64,000 bases of DNA from Pseudocercospora fijiensis CIRAD86 (lineage: Eukaryota > Ascomycota > Dothideomycetes > Mycosphaerellales > Mycosphaerellaceae). Location: assembly GCF_000340215.1 (NCBI RefSeq), contig NW_006921538.1, forward strand, positions 1,488,001 to 1,552,000. The letters run 5' to 3'. The first letter of the stretch is position 1. Every line of letters starts with the position of its first letter. Below the pieces are notes generated by a model. That model did not search any database. It saw nothing but the letters and a program-made list of their open reading frames with translations, and was not told where the DNA came from. The translations under genes and the position numbers were made by a program. This document shows, one piece after another, positions 11,412 through 22,303 of the stretch.

Positions 11412-12348
11412 TATGATGTCGATCGTTCCCGGGTTTTTAAGAATGGATGTGGTCAGGCTGAGGTTGAGTACTATTTCGTGAAGAGTTGTGGTTGTTATTA
11501 GCGTGAAGCAGCAGCTTACTTGTACCCGAGAGCTCTCTGCTCTGGTCGGATGCGGGGAGACGTTCAATGCTGACTGCTTGTCGGCCGTAATTCTACTGTA
11601 GCCTGATCCCTGAACGTGTACCCGTGTTGGCCGGAATTGCCGTGCTTGTTTCCGAAGCTCCTCAGACTCAGAGCAGTTCGATGGGGAACTTATTGCTGTG
11701 AAATCTGACAAGGAGGAAGAAAAGACGTCGGCGAGTTGAGGAGAGGATAGAAAGCTGATGAAACGTGACGGTAGACCTGACGTTTACCTGAACCGAGCAG
11801 CTCCTGTCAGCAAAGCGGTCCTCGGTTACAGGAGCTTAAGGAGATGTCTTACGGTCGAAGGAGAGTGCGATATGGCAGGCCATTTTGTGACGTTGTCAAG
11901 TCGCATCATGATTCACTGACTTTTTACTGAGTCGATCGTCGGCAGGCCAGAATTTCCAATCCAGCTTCACGCAGGAACTCCGCAACAACGACTGGCTGGT
12001 AGTCAGAGTAGATGGTGACAAGAATATGTTCGTGTCGTGCCAACGGAGGACATGGGGGGCTTTCAGGATCTGGAGCTGTGAGATCCCTATGCCTTCGCGG
12101 CATTTCGTCGGGAATGATGGATCAAGGGCGTTAAAATTTCCTATTATACCGATGTCTTGATCATGTTAAGAGGGTGGCAAAGCCATCGACCAAAGAATAT
12201 CATAAAAGCAAAGTAATTTTGGGCACTGTAACATCCATTTGAAATTGGCATTGCTACGTAGGTAGGGCTACGAACTCGCTTGCTAGCTTGCTAAAACTCA
12301 CAAAAGCACTCGGAACGTTGAAAATGGGCAGAGTGTCAATGCCAACCT
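11412..12348. other. Intergenic region, nothing recognised
   Basis: No supported gene. It separates the membrane protein promoter (right of 11411) from the 3' side of the secreted Ser/Thr-rich gene. Confidence 0.5.
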
Positions 12349-13056
12349 TTACTCATCACATCCGGGATACGGGTAGACACAATTGGTGTTTTTCGCATCG
12401 TCCGCTGACTTGGTCTTCGACTCCTTGGTTGGATAAGGATACTCCCATGTCCCGGAAGAGCTTGACGTTGCCTTTGTGGCTGCAGAGGTCTTCGGCTCCT
12501 TAGTAGGATAGGGGTACTCGAAAGTCTTGGTAGTGGACAGCACGGGTGTCTCAGAGGGGGCTGTTTCAAATGGAGTTGAGCTGCTCTTCTTCGCGCTCGA
12601 GCTGGGCTGAGCCGCCTCACTAGTCGTGCTACTAGAGCTTGTCGTAACGGGTTTTGTCTGATACATGGATGGCTTCGCCGTAGGATTTGGTGGCTCAGGA
12701 CCAGGGCCAAACCACGTTATGGGTGCTGGCGGGTCCACAGAGACTGAAGTCGTCGAAGTAGAAGACGGCGCGGGTGGTACTGGAAGACCGTTGATGGGGT
12801 TCACATCAGCACTGGCCGATGCACTCGTGGAACCCGATTTGGGCTGAACGGTGGTGTATAGAGTCTTGGTCAACGTACTAGTAGGCCTGATAGACTTGGT
12901 AGTAGGATTCACATATGTGGTCAGGCTCACAACGTGAGTTACTGTGACGATGTTGTCGGCACTGTCATTTTCGGCTTCGTGGCGGGCTGAAAGTGGATAT
13001 GCGAATGCGAAGTGGCCAGCCAGCAGCGCAGCAAATAGTGTTGTTGAGATGAACAT
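12349..13056 (-). CDS. Secreted Ser/Thr/Pro-rich protein with YPYP repeats
   Basis: Minus strand, single exon, 235 residues. The N-terminus is a clear signal peptide (MFISTTLFAALLAGHFAFAYP, cleavage probably after residue 18-19), followed by a dibasic-like ARHE stretch. The middle is Ser/Thr/Pro-rich and presumably O-glycosylated. Near the C-terminus a unit EYPYPTKE appears twice, about 25 residues apart, and the protein ends with VYPYPGCDE. Only two cysteines, both near the C-terminus (NC...GC), so a single disulfide is possible. No known domain. A cell-wall or apoplastic protein is the simplest reading; an effector role is speculation. Confidence 0.7.
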   Translation of the reverse strand: MFISTTLFAALLAGHFAFAYPLSARHEAENDSADNIVTVTHVVSLTTYVNPTTKSIRPTSTLTKTLYTTVQPKSGSTSASASADVNPINGLPVPPAPSSTSTTSVSVDPPAPITWFGPGPEPPNPTAKPSMYQTKPVTTSSSSTTSEAAQPSSSAKKSSSTPFETAPSETPVLSTTKTFEYPYPTKEPKTSAATKATSSSSGTWEYPYPTKESKTKSADDAKNTNCVYPYPGCDE

Positions 13057-13405
13057 GTCGGGCGGGATTGTGTATATGTCGACTGAAGGGTAGTGTAAGG
13101 GGTTGTGTATTTCAGCCTTTCAAATCTCGGAGAGTGAGCGGCATCGTCGCAGATAGGTTCCACTCTGCGGTCAACAATGGTGAGTCGTAACAAGGGAAGC
13201 CACGAAAGGTCTTTGTCTGCAACAAAGCCATTTTCATTGTGCTTGAAAATAGAGACATGTCATGTGATCTCCAAGTCGCTGCTTTTCGTAGTCTCGTACA
13301 ATCCTGCAAACTCATAATCATGCATCAGCTCCGTTCACATCGAAAAATTTCCAAGAGTCCGAGCACCTCATCAAGTGCACAAATACTATACTGGCATGCT
13401 AACTT
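13057..13405. other. Intergenic region between two minus-strand secreted-protein genes
   Basis: About 350 bp, no gene supported; promoter of the secreted repeat protein and 3' end of the lipase. Confidence 0.5.
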
Positions 13406-14551
13406 TCACAGGTCCTCTTTCTCGTGCGTATACTGGCCACCACCACCCAGAGGATCACCGCCAGGAACACAGAGACCCAATCTCCAGAAGTAGTCACGGT
13501 GCGCGAAAAAGAGCTGCCAAAGCTTGTAGCGCGAAGGAATGCCCCATGGCTCGGTGGTGACTTCGTGGATTTCATCTTTCACGGATGCGAGAAGATGGCG
13601 TTTCGTGTGCACGGTCGAATGCTGACCAGCAATGCACTTGCCATCCGTGTCACCTTCACAATGCTGCAAGTCTGCAATGTCTGGTGACAGATCAGACTTG
13701 GCGATGAATATCTCGCCCGCGTGCATAGTGTAGCCCCACTCGGTCAGAGGGAGCAGCGGGACTGGGTCGTCGACATGTGTCACTCGTCTAAATCGCAGTT
13801 TTGTGTCATCTGTGGGAATCTTTCCACCAACATTGAAGCGCTCGTCAAGATACTTGGCGAGGCCAGCGTTCCCAACTCGTGGCTCCCCGAAGGTCGTAAT
13901 GACCGGATCATAGCCACGAGCCAGCAGGTCCAGAGCGGCAAGAGCAGCAACTGCGCCTCCCAAGGAGTGACCGACAAGCGTCAGTCTGTAGTGAGGATGA
14001 GTGGATAGCTGGGTCTGCAAGTCTGGCAAGATTTGGTTGCGAGTGTTGAGCCAAGATGAATGAAAGCCCATGTGGACTGTGCAATTTAGACACTTTGGCT
14101 CGTTTATCCCTCGTGGAGCGTGTCCTCTAATGCCTTTGGTGATGTCTTGGGATGCGTGCTGTAGAGTGCTGCCATCCTCTTCGCCTGGATATGGCACATA
14201 TTTTTGCGGGACTGTGCTCAGATCCACAACGGTATTGGCGATGCTGTATGTGCCCCGAAAGGCGACGATGACACGCTTCTTGCCATGATCGAGAGCAATG
14301 TATCCGCACGAGTCGCTGAGCAAAGGACCGGTGTTCCAGGTGGTTGCCAGCTCGAATTGCGGAAAGTCAGTGCATCGTGACAGGCAATTGAATGGCTTGG
14401 AGATGCCGAAGCTCGTTGAGCCCACGCAGTAGGAGATGTCAACAATGCGCGCCAGCTCCTCGAGCTCGGTGAAGAGCGCGGCACTGATAGAACCAGCGAC
14501 CACCAGGGTAAGCTGGCCCAAAATACCAAGGATTTCTCTGTCGATGCGCAT
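13406..14551 (-). CDS. Secreted class 3 lipase / feruloyl esterase-like hydrolase
   Basis: Minus strand, single exon, 381 residues. An N-terminal hydrophobic stretch (residues about 8-26, ending AALF) looks like a signal peptide. The core is the Lipase_3 alpha/beta hydrolase: VIVAFRGTYS before the lid region, the nucleophile elbow GHSLGGA at about residue 195-201, THVDDPVPLLP containing the likely catalytic Asp, and HRDYFW near the C-terminus with the likely catalytic His. Family members hydrolyse triacylglycerols or cell-wall feruloyl esters outside the cell; sequence alone does not separate these. The C-terminal ~20 residues are Gly-rich and polar. Length fits the family. It is divergent from the membrane-protein gene at 15058. 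Confidence 0.88.
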   Translation of the reverse strand: MRIDREILGILGQLTLVVAGSISAALFTELEELARIVDISYCVGSTSFGISKPFNCLSRCTDFPQFELATTWNTGPLLSDSCGYIALDHGKKRVIVAFRGTYSIANTVVDLSTVPQKYVPYPGEEDGSTLQHASQDITKGIRGHAPRGINEPKCLNCTVHMGFHSSWLNTRNQILPDLQTQLSTHPHYRLTLVGHSLGGAVAALAALDLLARGYDPVITTFGEPRVGNAGLAKYLDERFNVGGKIPTDDTKLRFRRVTHVDDPVPLLPLTEWGYTMHAGEIFIAKSDLSPDIADLQHCEGDTDGKCIAGQHSTVHTKRHLLASVKDEIHEVTTEPWGIPSRYKLWQLFFAHRDYFWRLGLCVPGGDPLGGGGQYTHEKEDL

Positions 14552-15057
14552 GGCTTCTTGCTACATCCGGATCCGAGCCGTTCCACCGTCCACCTTCGGC
14601 CTTACACGACGCACGCGATCAAGGCGTGAAGAGCGCAGCAGCGCGACGAGAACATAAGCGTTGAAACAAGGTGTCGCTGGTGCCTGAGGCGCTGCAGGTT
14701 GATGATTAGAGCCGAATGGAATGGAATGCGTGGGCAGGGCAGGGCAGGGCAGTCTGCGTCAGCGATCAGCAAGAGAGTGCAGCTACAGCTACAGTAAGGT
14801 ACGAGCGGTGTTGATGTCATCCTGTCACTCTGGCACTACTCGAAGGAACGCAGAGGCCAAGGACGGCCAAGCACTGACGCTTCCGGCTCGCCCGCCCCTT
14901 CACCTCTGCGCCGTCTTCGCGCGACCTTGTGCTTGTCTTCTCGCCCTCATAATTTCTCATCTACTGCTAATGGCATTGCTTCCTCCCCTTCTTCACTACC
15001 ACACGGCGTAAGAGGAGTCTGCGCACCGCAGCAGGAGAATCACGCCCAATACTTAAA
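14552..15057. other. Divergent intergenic region, lipase / membrane protein
   Basis: About 500 bp shared by two outward genes. It includes a short GGGCA tandem tract at about 14734-14752. No gene or clear regulatory site recognised. Confidence 0.5.
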
Positions 15058-16482
15058 ATGGAAGAGAATATCCAGGATCATGACTTCGATCAACGCCATC
15101 ACGCTCCATACCACGAGACCACTCGTCCCTCGATACAGCTCGATACCTTGCGATCGCAGTCTTCCAAGTCGATGCCTGAAAAGGCCCATATAAACGAGAA
15201 AGATGCTGCCCCATCGCCCAGCACACCTTCAGCCCCACCCCGAAAGAGCGTACAGTTCGACAGAACTGAGCTTGATAGAGAAGAACCAGACTCGGATGCT
15301 CTGCCGAGGAGGAGTACAACAGCTTCTCGAAACGGGCCTGGAAGACCTAGTCGAGACTTCGATAATCGAAGGGATGGACCCTATGGTCGTCCTTCTATCA
15401 CAATGACGCGGCGGCGCTCTTCACAATTTCTGCCCGTAGGCACCGAGACAGATCCTCGTACTTCATTCCAAGACCCTAGCGCGCCGGATCTGGAAGCATT
15501 ACAGCATCTGGACACCATGGTTGTAACTCATCCCGACTTCGAGCCAGAACCGCCTGCTTTGAACTACGACCTTTGGTCAAGGAGATGGTCGATCGCCATT
15601 TTCTGGTCACTAATACTGGTCGACTGCATTGCGATGCCCATCGCTCTTTATTTCTGTCTCTGGTATTTGACCGACCTTTCTCCGAATGCAGTCTTCTCAA
15701 TTGTCACGGCCGCGCTTGGAGGTGTTTCCATTGTGGAATATTTCATCCGATTTTGGCGATTGTGGAAGAAGGATAGCACGTGTCGCGTAATTGGTGCGAG
15801 GAGAGCGTATCTGGACTGGTTTCACTGGAACCTTTCATTGGGTTGGATTGTCATTATGATTGAACTCATCGTTGGCACTGTTCCGGAACATCCTCCAATC
15901 AGACTCTTGGCTATGCCGTTAGCAAGTATGCTCTACGCTTTTGGAACCGAATTGCTCATCGTCGATACCTTGCGCTATTTTGAAGTTCCTGCGCCCTGCC
16001 GAATGAGCAGTATACCAAAAGGTGCGCAACTTCGGCCCGCAATATATTCCATGATCGAGGACGTTGTTGCGGTCGACGGAAGTGGCGGCACAGAGTACAG
16101 AGAAGCATTGAACAGGCGATACGAGGCTTCGCACATGTTCCGAGCAATGTTGAGGCGGCTTGGAATATTCTGGGCTGTTGGTGCAGAAGGAATGGCTGTT
16201 TTGACAACCATCATTGTTTTTACCATCCAGCACGAGGTGAGCTGAATTTGAGTCTGGAGAGAAATATCTTTGCTAACATTTGCTTAGGCCGCCTACGTGG
16301 TCGGCTGGTCAGCTCCCTTCGTTTGGGCCGGTATCTGGGTCATCGCCACGATCGCCTATGTGAAGTATTGCTTGAAGAAAGAGAAGAAAGCTTGGGCCGA
16401 AGAGATTGCTGAGAAGCAGGCCGCAGCATACGGAACTGGTTCAGAGACGACCGAAATACCACAGCCGGAAACGACTCAGTAG
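15058..16482 (+). CDS. Multi-pass membrane protein with long cytosolic N-terminus
   Basis: Exons 15058-16236 and 16288-16482, 51-bp intron (GTGAGC...TAG, CTAAC branch site about 14 bases before the acceptor), 457 residues. Residues 1-170 are polar, Ser/Pro/Arg-rich and probably disordered. Six or seven membrane segments follow, for example residues about 180-205, 215-235, 265-285, 290-315, 365-390 and, from the second exon, about 400-420. The protein ends in a basic then acidic cytosolic tail (KKEKKAWAEE). No recognised domain. The position of the intron inside a hydrophobic stretch supports the splice: the second exon supplies the last helix. Confidence 0.75.
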
Positions 16483-17286
16483 GGCTTGTTCGAATGGAAG
16501 GCTTGTAATTATTAAAAACTCACGAGAGACGATTCAGAAGCACGGCATTGCGTACCCGCCAGCGTTGAGATTGAGCGCTTGATACGATAAGAAAGAATTG
16601 AATGGTTTACAGGACATCAATCTGTCTCGATATGGGCTTGTTTCAACTTGTGAGTTCTTATTGACTTTGACTTTGCAAACTGTTTGTCATGCACCGAGGA
16701 GGCCGCCTGCACACGTGCACGAGGAGACAGCGGACTTCCAAAGTGCATGTGATATCTTGACACGCATATGACTTCACTTGGCAACAACACGGCATACCAT
16801 GATACCACCGATCATGCACCGAAATCAAGCCTCGACCCCGTAGCCAATGGTAGAGTTACGTAAGGTAATGTGGTTTCGTCCAACAACCGTCCTTAGCCGG
16901 TCCCTCTTCCGTGCCATGTGATAAGATTCTCATCCAGGCTATCCCTCTAAGTGCAAGTATACACCCAGTGATCTCTTCCACCTGCACTTAGCGCTATGCT
17001 GTATCCCCACCGATCCCTATGAGCAGGAACAGGCGGAGGAGGCACAGCCAGGTGGATCTCGGCCCAGCATCTTTCGAGTCTCGGCGGGGTTCAATAATCT
17101 TTGGAATGCTGGCCACCACGGAAAGTCTAACGAGGCGAGAGCACACTTCTTTGTCCATATTTCCTTCCTTTGCGATATTCCTGCAAACTTCCTCTGCAAA
17201 CGTCTGCCTGAACCGCTGACAGACGACTCACTTTCGTTCTAGCAAGCCAGACCCTTAGACAGGCCTATACAGCGATATTGCCCAAC
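16483..17286. other. Intergenic region, nothing recognised
   Basis: About 800 bp, 3' region of the membrane protein and promoter and leader of the aminotransferase. No supported gene on either strand. Confidence 0.5.
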
Positions 17287-18726
17287 ATGGCTCCAATAGC
17301 GATCAGCGAACACACGAACGGACACGTCGAGACGAACGGTGCATTGAACGCAAAAGCCACTTCTTTTACCCCAGCAGCCAAGATGGACAACTACCACGCC
17401 GCATCTTCAGAACAGGCTATGTCTGCCGAGCAGGCATACGCCGCCCACAACTACCACCCACTTCCAATCGTCTTTGCAAGAGCACAGGGCTGTCTCGTGT
17501 GGGATCCAGAAGGAAAAGAATACCTCGATTTCCTCTCTGCATACTCAGCAGTGAACCAAGGTCATTGCCACCCCGAACTCATTCAGGCATTGGTAGAGCA
17601 GGCCAGCCGAGTGACACTTTCCAGCCGAGCATTCTACAACGATGTCTTCCCTAAGTTTGCAGAGAAGATCACCAGCATGATGGGCTTCGATATGGTGCTG
17701 CCAATGAACACTGGTGCCGAGGCAGTCGAAACGGCAGTCAAGATTGCAAGGAAGTGGGGCTACAAGGTCAAGAAGATCCCACAGGATAAGGCTTGGGTAT
17801 TCAGCGTGCAAGAGAACTTCCATGGCAGGACATTTGCTGCGATCACCATGTCCACAGACCCAGAAAGCAGAGACAACTACGGCCCATACTTGCCAAATGT
17901 TGGCTCGGTCAACCCATCGACGGGCAAGCCTATCCCATTCGGTGACGCCGATGCAGTGGAGCAGCTTTTCGAGAAGCACGGCAAGGAGACTGCTGCATTC
18001 CTCGTGGAGCCAATCCAAGGCGAAGCAGGTATCGTGGTGCCAGACGACAGCTACCTGAAGAGAGTGCGGGAACTCTGCACCAAGCACAACGTCCTGCTCA
18101 TCTGTGATGAAATCCAGACCGGTATTGCACGAACAGGCAAGATGCTCTGCCATGAGTGGTCTGGCATCAAGCCAGACCTTGTTCTCCTTGGCAAGGCCAT
18201 CAGTGGCGGCATGTACCCAGTCTCCTGCGTGCTCGGCTCGAAGGAAGTTCTGCTCACTGTTGAGCCCGGAACTCACGGCAGCACATACGGCGGCAACCCT
18301 CTTGGAAGTGCTGTAGCGATCAAGGCTCTTGAGATTGTGGAGGAAGAGCAGCTCACGCAGCGAGCTCAGACTCTTGGCCAACGCTTCCGTGACGGCATCC
18401 AGGACATCATGAGCCGATACTCTATGATCACTCTCGTCCGCGGAAAGGGTCTTCTGAATGCCATCGTCATCGACGAGTCGAAGACGAATGGCCACAGCGC
18501 CTGGGATCTTTGCATGCTCATGAAGGAGAAAGGCCTCCTCGCCAAGCCGACTCACCAGAACATCATCAGACTCGCACCACCACTCGTGATCAGCGAAGAC
18601 CAGATTCGCAAGGCTCTCTCAATAATCGAGGCTGCCGTTGCAGAGCTACCAGGCCTGCAGGGCAAGAAAGCTGAGGCCATCATCCCTCCAGGCGAGCATA
18701 ATGTGCGCATTGGCGTTGACAATTAG
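17287..18726 (+). CDS. CAR2: Ornithine aminotransferase
   Basis: Single exon, 479 residues from the ATG at 17287 (MAPIAIS). Class III PLP-dependent aminotransferase: [13 protein letters not shown] near residue 90, [19 protein letters not shown] at about 140, [20 protein letters not shown] with the PLP-ring Asp, and the Schiff-base lysine in [12 protein letters not shown] at about residue 303, followed by [11 protein letters not shown]. The motif set and the [10 protein letters not shown] segment identify ornithine delta-aminotransferase, which converts L-ornithine and 2-oxoglutarate to glutamate semialdehyde and glutamate in arginine catabolism. The first ~45 residues are a polar extension without mitochondrial-targeting character, so cytosolic location as in yeast is likely. 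Neighbours are unrelated. Confidence 0.95.
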   Translation: MAPIAISEHTNGHVETNGALNAKATSFTPAAKMDNYHAASSEQAMSAEQAYAAHNYHPLPIVFARAQGCLVWDPEGKEYLDFLSAYSAVNQGHCHPELIQALVEQASRVTLSSRAFYNDVFPKFAEKITSMMGFDMVLPMNTGAEAVETAVKIARKWGYKVKKIPQDKAWVFSVQENFHGRTFAAITMSTDPESRDNYGPYLPNVGSVNPSTGKPIPFGDADAVEQLFEKHGKETAAFLVEPIQGEAGIVVPDDSYLKRVRELCTKHNVLLICDEIQTGIARTGKMLCHEWSGIKPDLVLLGKAISGGMYPVSCVLGSKEVLLTVEPGTHGSTYGGNPLGSAVAIKALEIVEEEQLTQRAQTLGQRFRDGIQDIMSRYSMITLVRGKGLLNAIVIDESKTNGHSAWDLCMLMKEKGLLAKPTHQNIIRLAPPLVISEDQIRKALSIIEAAVAELPGLQGKKAEAIIPPGEHNVRIGVDN

Positions 18727-19407
18727 AACTGCATAGGGAAGGAGTTCAACACGAGATTATTGGATCGGGATACTCGCGATGTGACTGAGCACTCACGACC
18801 GGGATGCATTCTTTCTTTTTCTCTGGTCGGCCGGCACAGCACTAAACTAGATAACGATTCGGCTAGATTACCTTGTGATACCCAGCTTTCCCTCTCAAAG
18901 GGCATGAGATCGGTGAGCGAGAGTGAGAATTATGGCGTTGGACCTGGGGACGGTACAAATGGGTAGGTACATATCTATGAAAGTTATGATTACGGACTGC
19001 TTCTGGGGCTCGCGCCTGATATGTGATTAATGCAGGGGACCGCTCTCAGCCTCCAGCTCCCCATTTGTCCAAACTAATATCGAAGCTCATCTGGTTCCTG
19101 CATGGGCGATTGCAACGCAGGACGACACAAACACTGCACCATCCGATAAGGTACCTACTCTGCGCTGCTAGCTTCACGCAGCTCTGACACAAATTTGATG
19201 CAAGGACGGTAGCTCCCACGAGTGTTATCGCGTTTTCATCACGGCGAGACATGCAACAAACTCCCAAGACGAACCCGAGAAGGCTTCAATCGAGAATTAA
19301 AGCACTCACCCACATAATGGCAATCACTCGAGCGAAGGAGCGCCAGAATGGTACGATAGAAAAAAACTCATAGAATAAGTCCACGCAAACATATTGACCG
19401 ATCTTCC
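18727..19407. other. Intergenic region, nothing recognised
   Basis: About 680 bp without a supported gene, leading to the broken F-box gene. Confidence 0.5.
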
Positions 19408-19990
19408 ATGACAGCAATCAATCGAGCGAGACAACGAGTCTTCGATGTAACCGAGCTAGCTATTCGAAAACATTCTCCTCCAGCTACCAATCAAAGACAC
19501 CCTAATCAACGCAACACGAGTTTCCCGCCATTGGAAGAACCTCATCGACAACTCAGCTCGACTCCAACAAGCTCTCTTCTTCCGCCCCCTCCCAGGCCCA
19601 TCAGTCCGTTTCGACTACAACCTCTCCCGCTTCCTCGAAAAAACCAGCGATCGCCAAGTCATCGTCCAGGTCAACCCACTTCTGTACAAAACCCGGAACG
19701 CTTTGATGCGATACTTGCATGGAGTCGTGTCTGGAGATCCAGCTTTGGAGGAAGGGAGTTGGCGACGCATGCTCGTTTTTCAGCCTCCGATGCGCACCGT
19801 ACGGTTTCGAAGTTGTGGTGAGGTTATGTATGCGACTGCTAAGAACGGGTATGTGAGGTTTGAGCATCTGGATTTACCTGTTGATAATAGGTTTCCGTCT
19901 GCGCTTGAGCCGGATGAGATGTTGTTTTTGGAGCATGTTGAGGTTGCGGATGATGTGAGGAGGGTTGTGGTGCGGAGGGGGTTGAATTGA
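19408..19990 (+). pseudogene. F-box family gene broken by a 4-bp tandem duplication
   Basis: From the ATG at 19408 the frame reads ARQRVFDVTEL and then leaves the homologous frame. From 19463 another frame reads FENILLQLPIKD and continues to a stop at 19988-19990, with RVSRHWKNLID, RLQQALFFRPLP and SWRRMLVFQPP. The intact gene 300 bp downstream has ELFETILLNL at the same place, followed by the same blocks. The junction is GCTAGCTA at 19455-19462; with one GCTA the frame would run through. So this is either a recent 4-bp duplication or an assembly error, not an intron. Unbroken, the protein would have about 190 residues, an F-box (SCF ubiquitin ligase adaptor) plus a conserved C-terminal block. 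The C-terminal frame otherwise looks well kept. Confidence 0.8.
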
Positions 19991-20296
19991 GAAGAAGGGG
20001 CGGAGATGGACGTTGGCCTGTGACAGTGTGACAGTGCAGTGATGCTTGGATCACTTTGATGTGAGGGTTGGGTGCACAACCTGATTGGTACCATATTGTG
20101 CTCTGGCCTTACACGAGCTGTGTCCGCATAGCATTTCACATGTTGATTGTGACTAATTTGAAGCCTGTGATTAGCAGGACCAAGGAGGTAAGCATTTATC
20201 GCCATCACTTTCTCTCTTAGGTACCTTAGCTATTCCACCTTCAACTCAACTTCCAAAACTTCGCGACAGACAGGTTCGTCTTATTCCACTCGAGTC

Positions 20297-21349
20297 ATGA
20301 CGACGACGACCATGGCCACCGAAGACACGGTGCAATCGTTGCAAGCCGAAAGGTACAAACGTATTCTTCGATTACAACGAAATTTCATCCAGAAGTTTGC
20401 GCTGGACGATTCAGCCTCGAAGTCCAGCACGGTCTTACCGTCCTTGTCAACCACCGCCCTGGCCATGGAAAGTGCTGGAGCGACGATAGAGTCGAACTCA
20501 ATCAGTTCCAGTGCTGGAAGCATCGCTGGAACCATCTCAACGCCGGAAGATGTTGCACCAAAGCAAGCACTCGTTCCTCCACCTCCAAGGTGCGACTCGA
20601 AGGCTGCGCAGCCGACCTCGCTTTCTAAACCGCCGGCCTCTACCACAGATGAGCCAGAGAAGCCTACTTCTGCGCAAGCTGTCTTCAGCACGGGAGAGCT
20701 GTTTGAGACAATTTTGCTTAACCTGAGAGTCGAACACATCCTTGTCAATGCGATGCGAGTCTGCAAGGAGTGGAAGAATATGATCGACTCATCACAACGA
20801 CTCCAACAAGCTCTCTACTTCAGGCCACTTCCGAACCCGGTAGAGCCACGAGGCGAACACTTCTACGAGAAGCGCGGCGAGTGCAAAAACGCCATCCAAG
20901 TCCTTGAGAACCCGCTTCTGCGCCGCGCGAGACGTCTCGCAGAAAAATTTCAGAGATCAAGCCGTATGAAAGGCAGAACTGGTGAAAGTACGAGCCAGCA
21001 CCTGCAAGCTCGCCAGAAGGCTCTGATGAGACCGAAGGCCAGCTGGCGACGCATGCTTGCCTTCCAGCCTCCTGTTCTCAATATCGATGTTGAGCACTAC
21101 GAGCAGATCAATATTGATGCCATCGAGAATAGGCGTGGGATTACAGTGCGTGATACCGCCGGTGACCGGTACCTGTACTGGAGGACGGGATACTACCCAA
21201 TCGAAGATCTCTATCAGAATATGCGGTGCTTTAAGCTAGCTCGCAACATTTCGCGGACGGAATATGACCCTACGGATGAGCTGGACCACGGGTTTGGATG
21301 GCAAGCCAGCTTCGAGATCCCTTCCGATGCAGAATATGAGGGCGACTAG
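20297..21349 (+). CDS. F-box-like protein, intact paralogue of the upstream broken gene
   Basis: Single exon, 350 residues. The N-terminal ~130 residues are Ser/Thr/Pro-rich and disordered. An F-box-like segment lies at about residues 133-165 (ELFETILLNLRVEHILVNAM, VCKEWKNMI), followed by SQRLQQALYFRPLP and, near residue 245, SWRRMLAFQPP. The last two blocks are shared with the gene at 19408. F-box proteins link a substrate to the SCF ubiquitin ligase through Skp1; the target is unknown. The SWRRML-QPP block is a feature I associate with an expanded F-box group in Dothideomycetes. The tandem arrangement and same strand suggest local duplication, although the middle of the protein differs in length. 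Confidence 0.78.
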   Translation: MTTTTMATEDTVQSLQAERYKRILRLQRNFIQKFALDDSASKSSTVLPSLSTTALAMESAGATIESNSISSSAGSIAGTISTPEDVAPKQALVPPPPRCDSKAAQPTSLSKPPASTTDEPEKPTSAQAVFSTGELFETILLNLRVEHILVNAMRVCKEWKNMIDSSQRLQQALYFRPLPNPVEPRGEHFYEKRGECKNAIQVLENPLLRRARRLAEKFQRSSRMKGRTGESTSQHLQARQKALMRPKASWRRMLAFQPPVLNIDVEHYEQINIDAIENRRGITVRDTAGDRYLYWRTGYYPIEDLYQNMRCFKLARNISRTEYDPTDELDHGFGWQASFEIPSDAEYEGD

Positions 21350-22303
21350 TGCTTGCAGTGCCAGTGTTCGTATCGAGGCGACGGTATAGATTCATGGAAT
21401 GGAGTACGGAGTAGCATTAGAGCTACAGCATCGACTGGAGGGCACGACTCATTATTAAGGAGCATAGCAGGTAGAATAGGAGGCTCGGTCAGCAGAATAC
21501 TTCTCTTATTGTAGAACGAACATGGACATTCTTGACTATCCTAAGCTCCTTCACCAAGGAGATGGCGATCGTCTCCTTGAGAGCTTTCTGATGATGCTCT
21601 TGCGACTCAAGATCACACGGCGATGACGGCTCATCAGCGTCTTCTCCAGCCTCCTAGCAGGTGTCGTTGCAGAGGAAGAGGTCAGTCTGGTCAGAGTTTG
21701 ACTTTCACAAAACATAGTGAGTGCACAGACGTTTCGGCTCGGCTTCACGAACAAGCACCCATGCCGCCTTACACTTCACGTCTCTCTATAGCCTGCGATT
21801 TCTCCCTGCAAAAGCACAACATATGCTTCACCAACGTTTCTGTTCCTGTTTCTGTACCTGTCCTACCATATATCCCAGCCATAACAACCGATCTTGACGG
21901 TCAGCATCTTCTACCTCAATTGCCGCAATGTCTTATCGCAGACTGCGGGAGACGGCACATGCAGATCTGAGCTATCCCAGCCACCTAGAGGGGTACACTA
22001 TGCCGTGAACAGTCGACGCTTTCACGTGTATCACCAAGTGAGAGCGGAGTTGTACACAGATCTGCCAATGCACGACCTGCATGTGCCCGTGCGAGTACAT
22101 AGCGCAAAAGTATAACATGTGAGCTGTGCGCTTTATAGACCCATTGGTGAGCTCACCGAGGTTTTGGACATTCGCTTCATCGGCACACTTCACGGCTTTG
22201 CATTGAACATAGAGCAGACGATAGAAACATTGGGCACAGAGGATCCGATTAGACATTGCATTGGAAAGAACAGGAACGCGCTATCACACACAGCTTCGAC
22301 AGA
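21350..22303. other. Intergenic region, nothing recognised
   Basis: About 950 bp between the F-box gene and the GPI-anchored-like gene. Only short frames with no motif. Confidence 0.5.

Noticed and set aside
10232..11711. Secondary-metabolite cluster around the polytopic membrane protein
   Set aside because: No polyketide synthase, NRPS, terpene cyclase, P450 or pathway regulator lies nearby.
17545..18555. 336-codon minus-strand frame antisense to ornithine aminotransferase
   Set aside because: Shadow of a highly conserved coding sequence with GC-rich third positions; no domain of its own.
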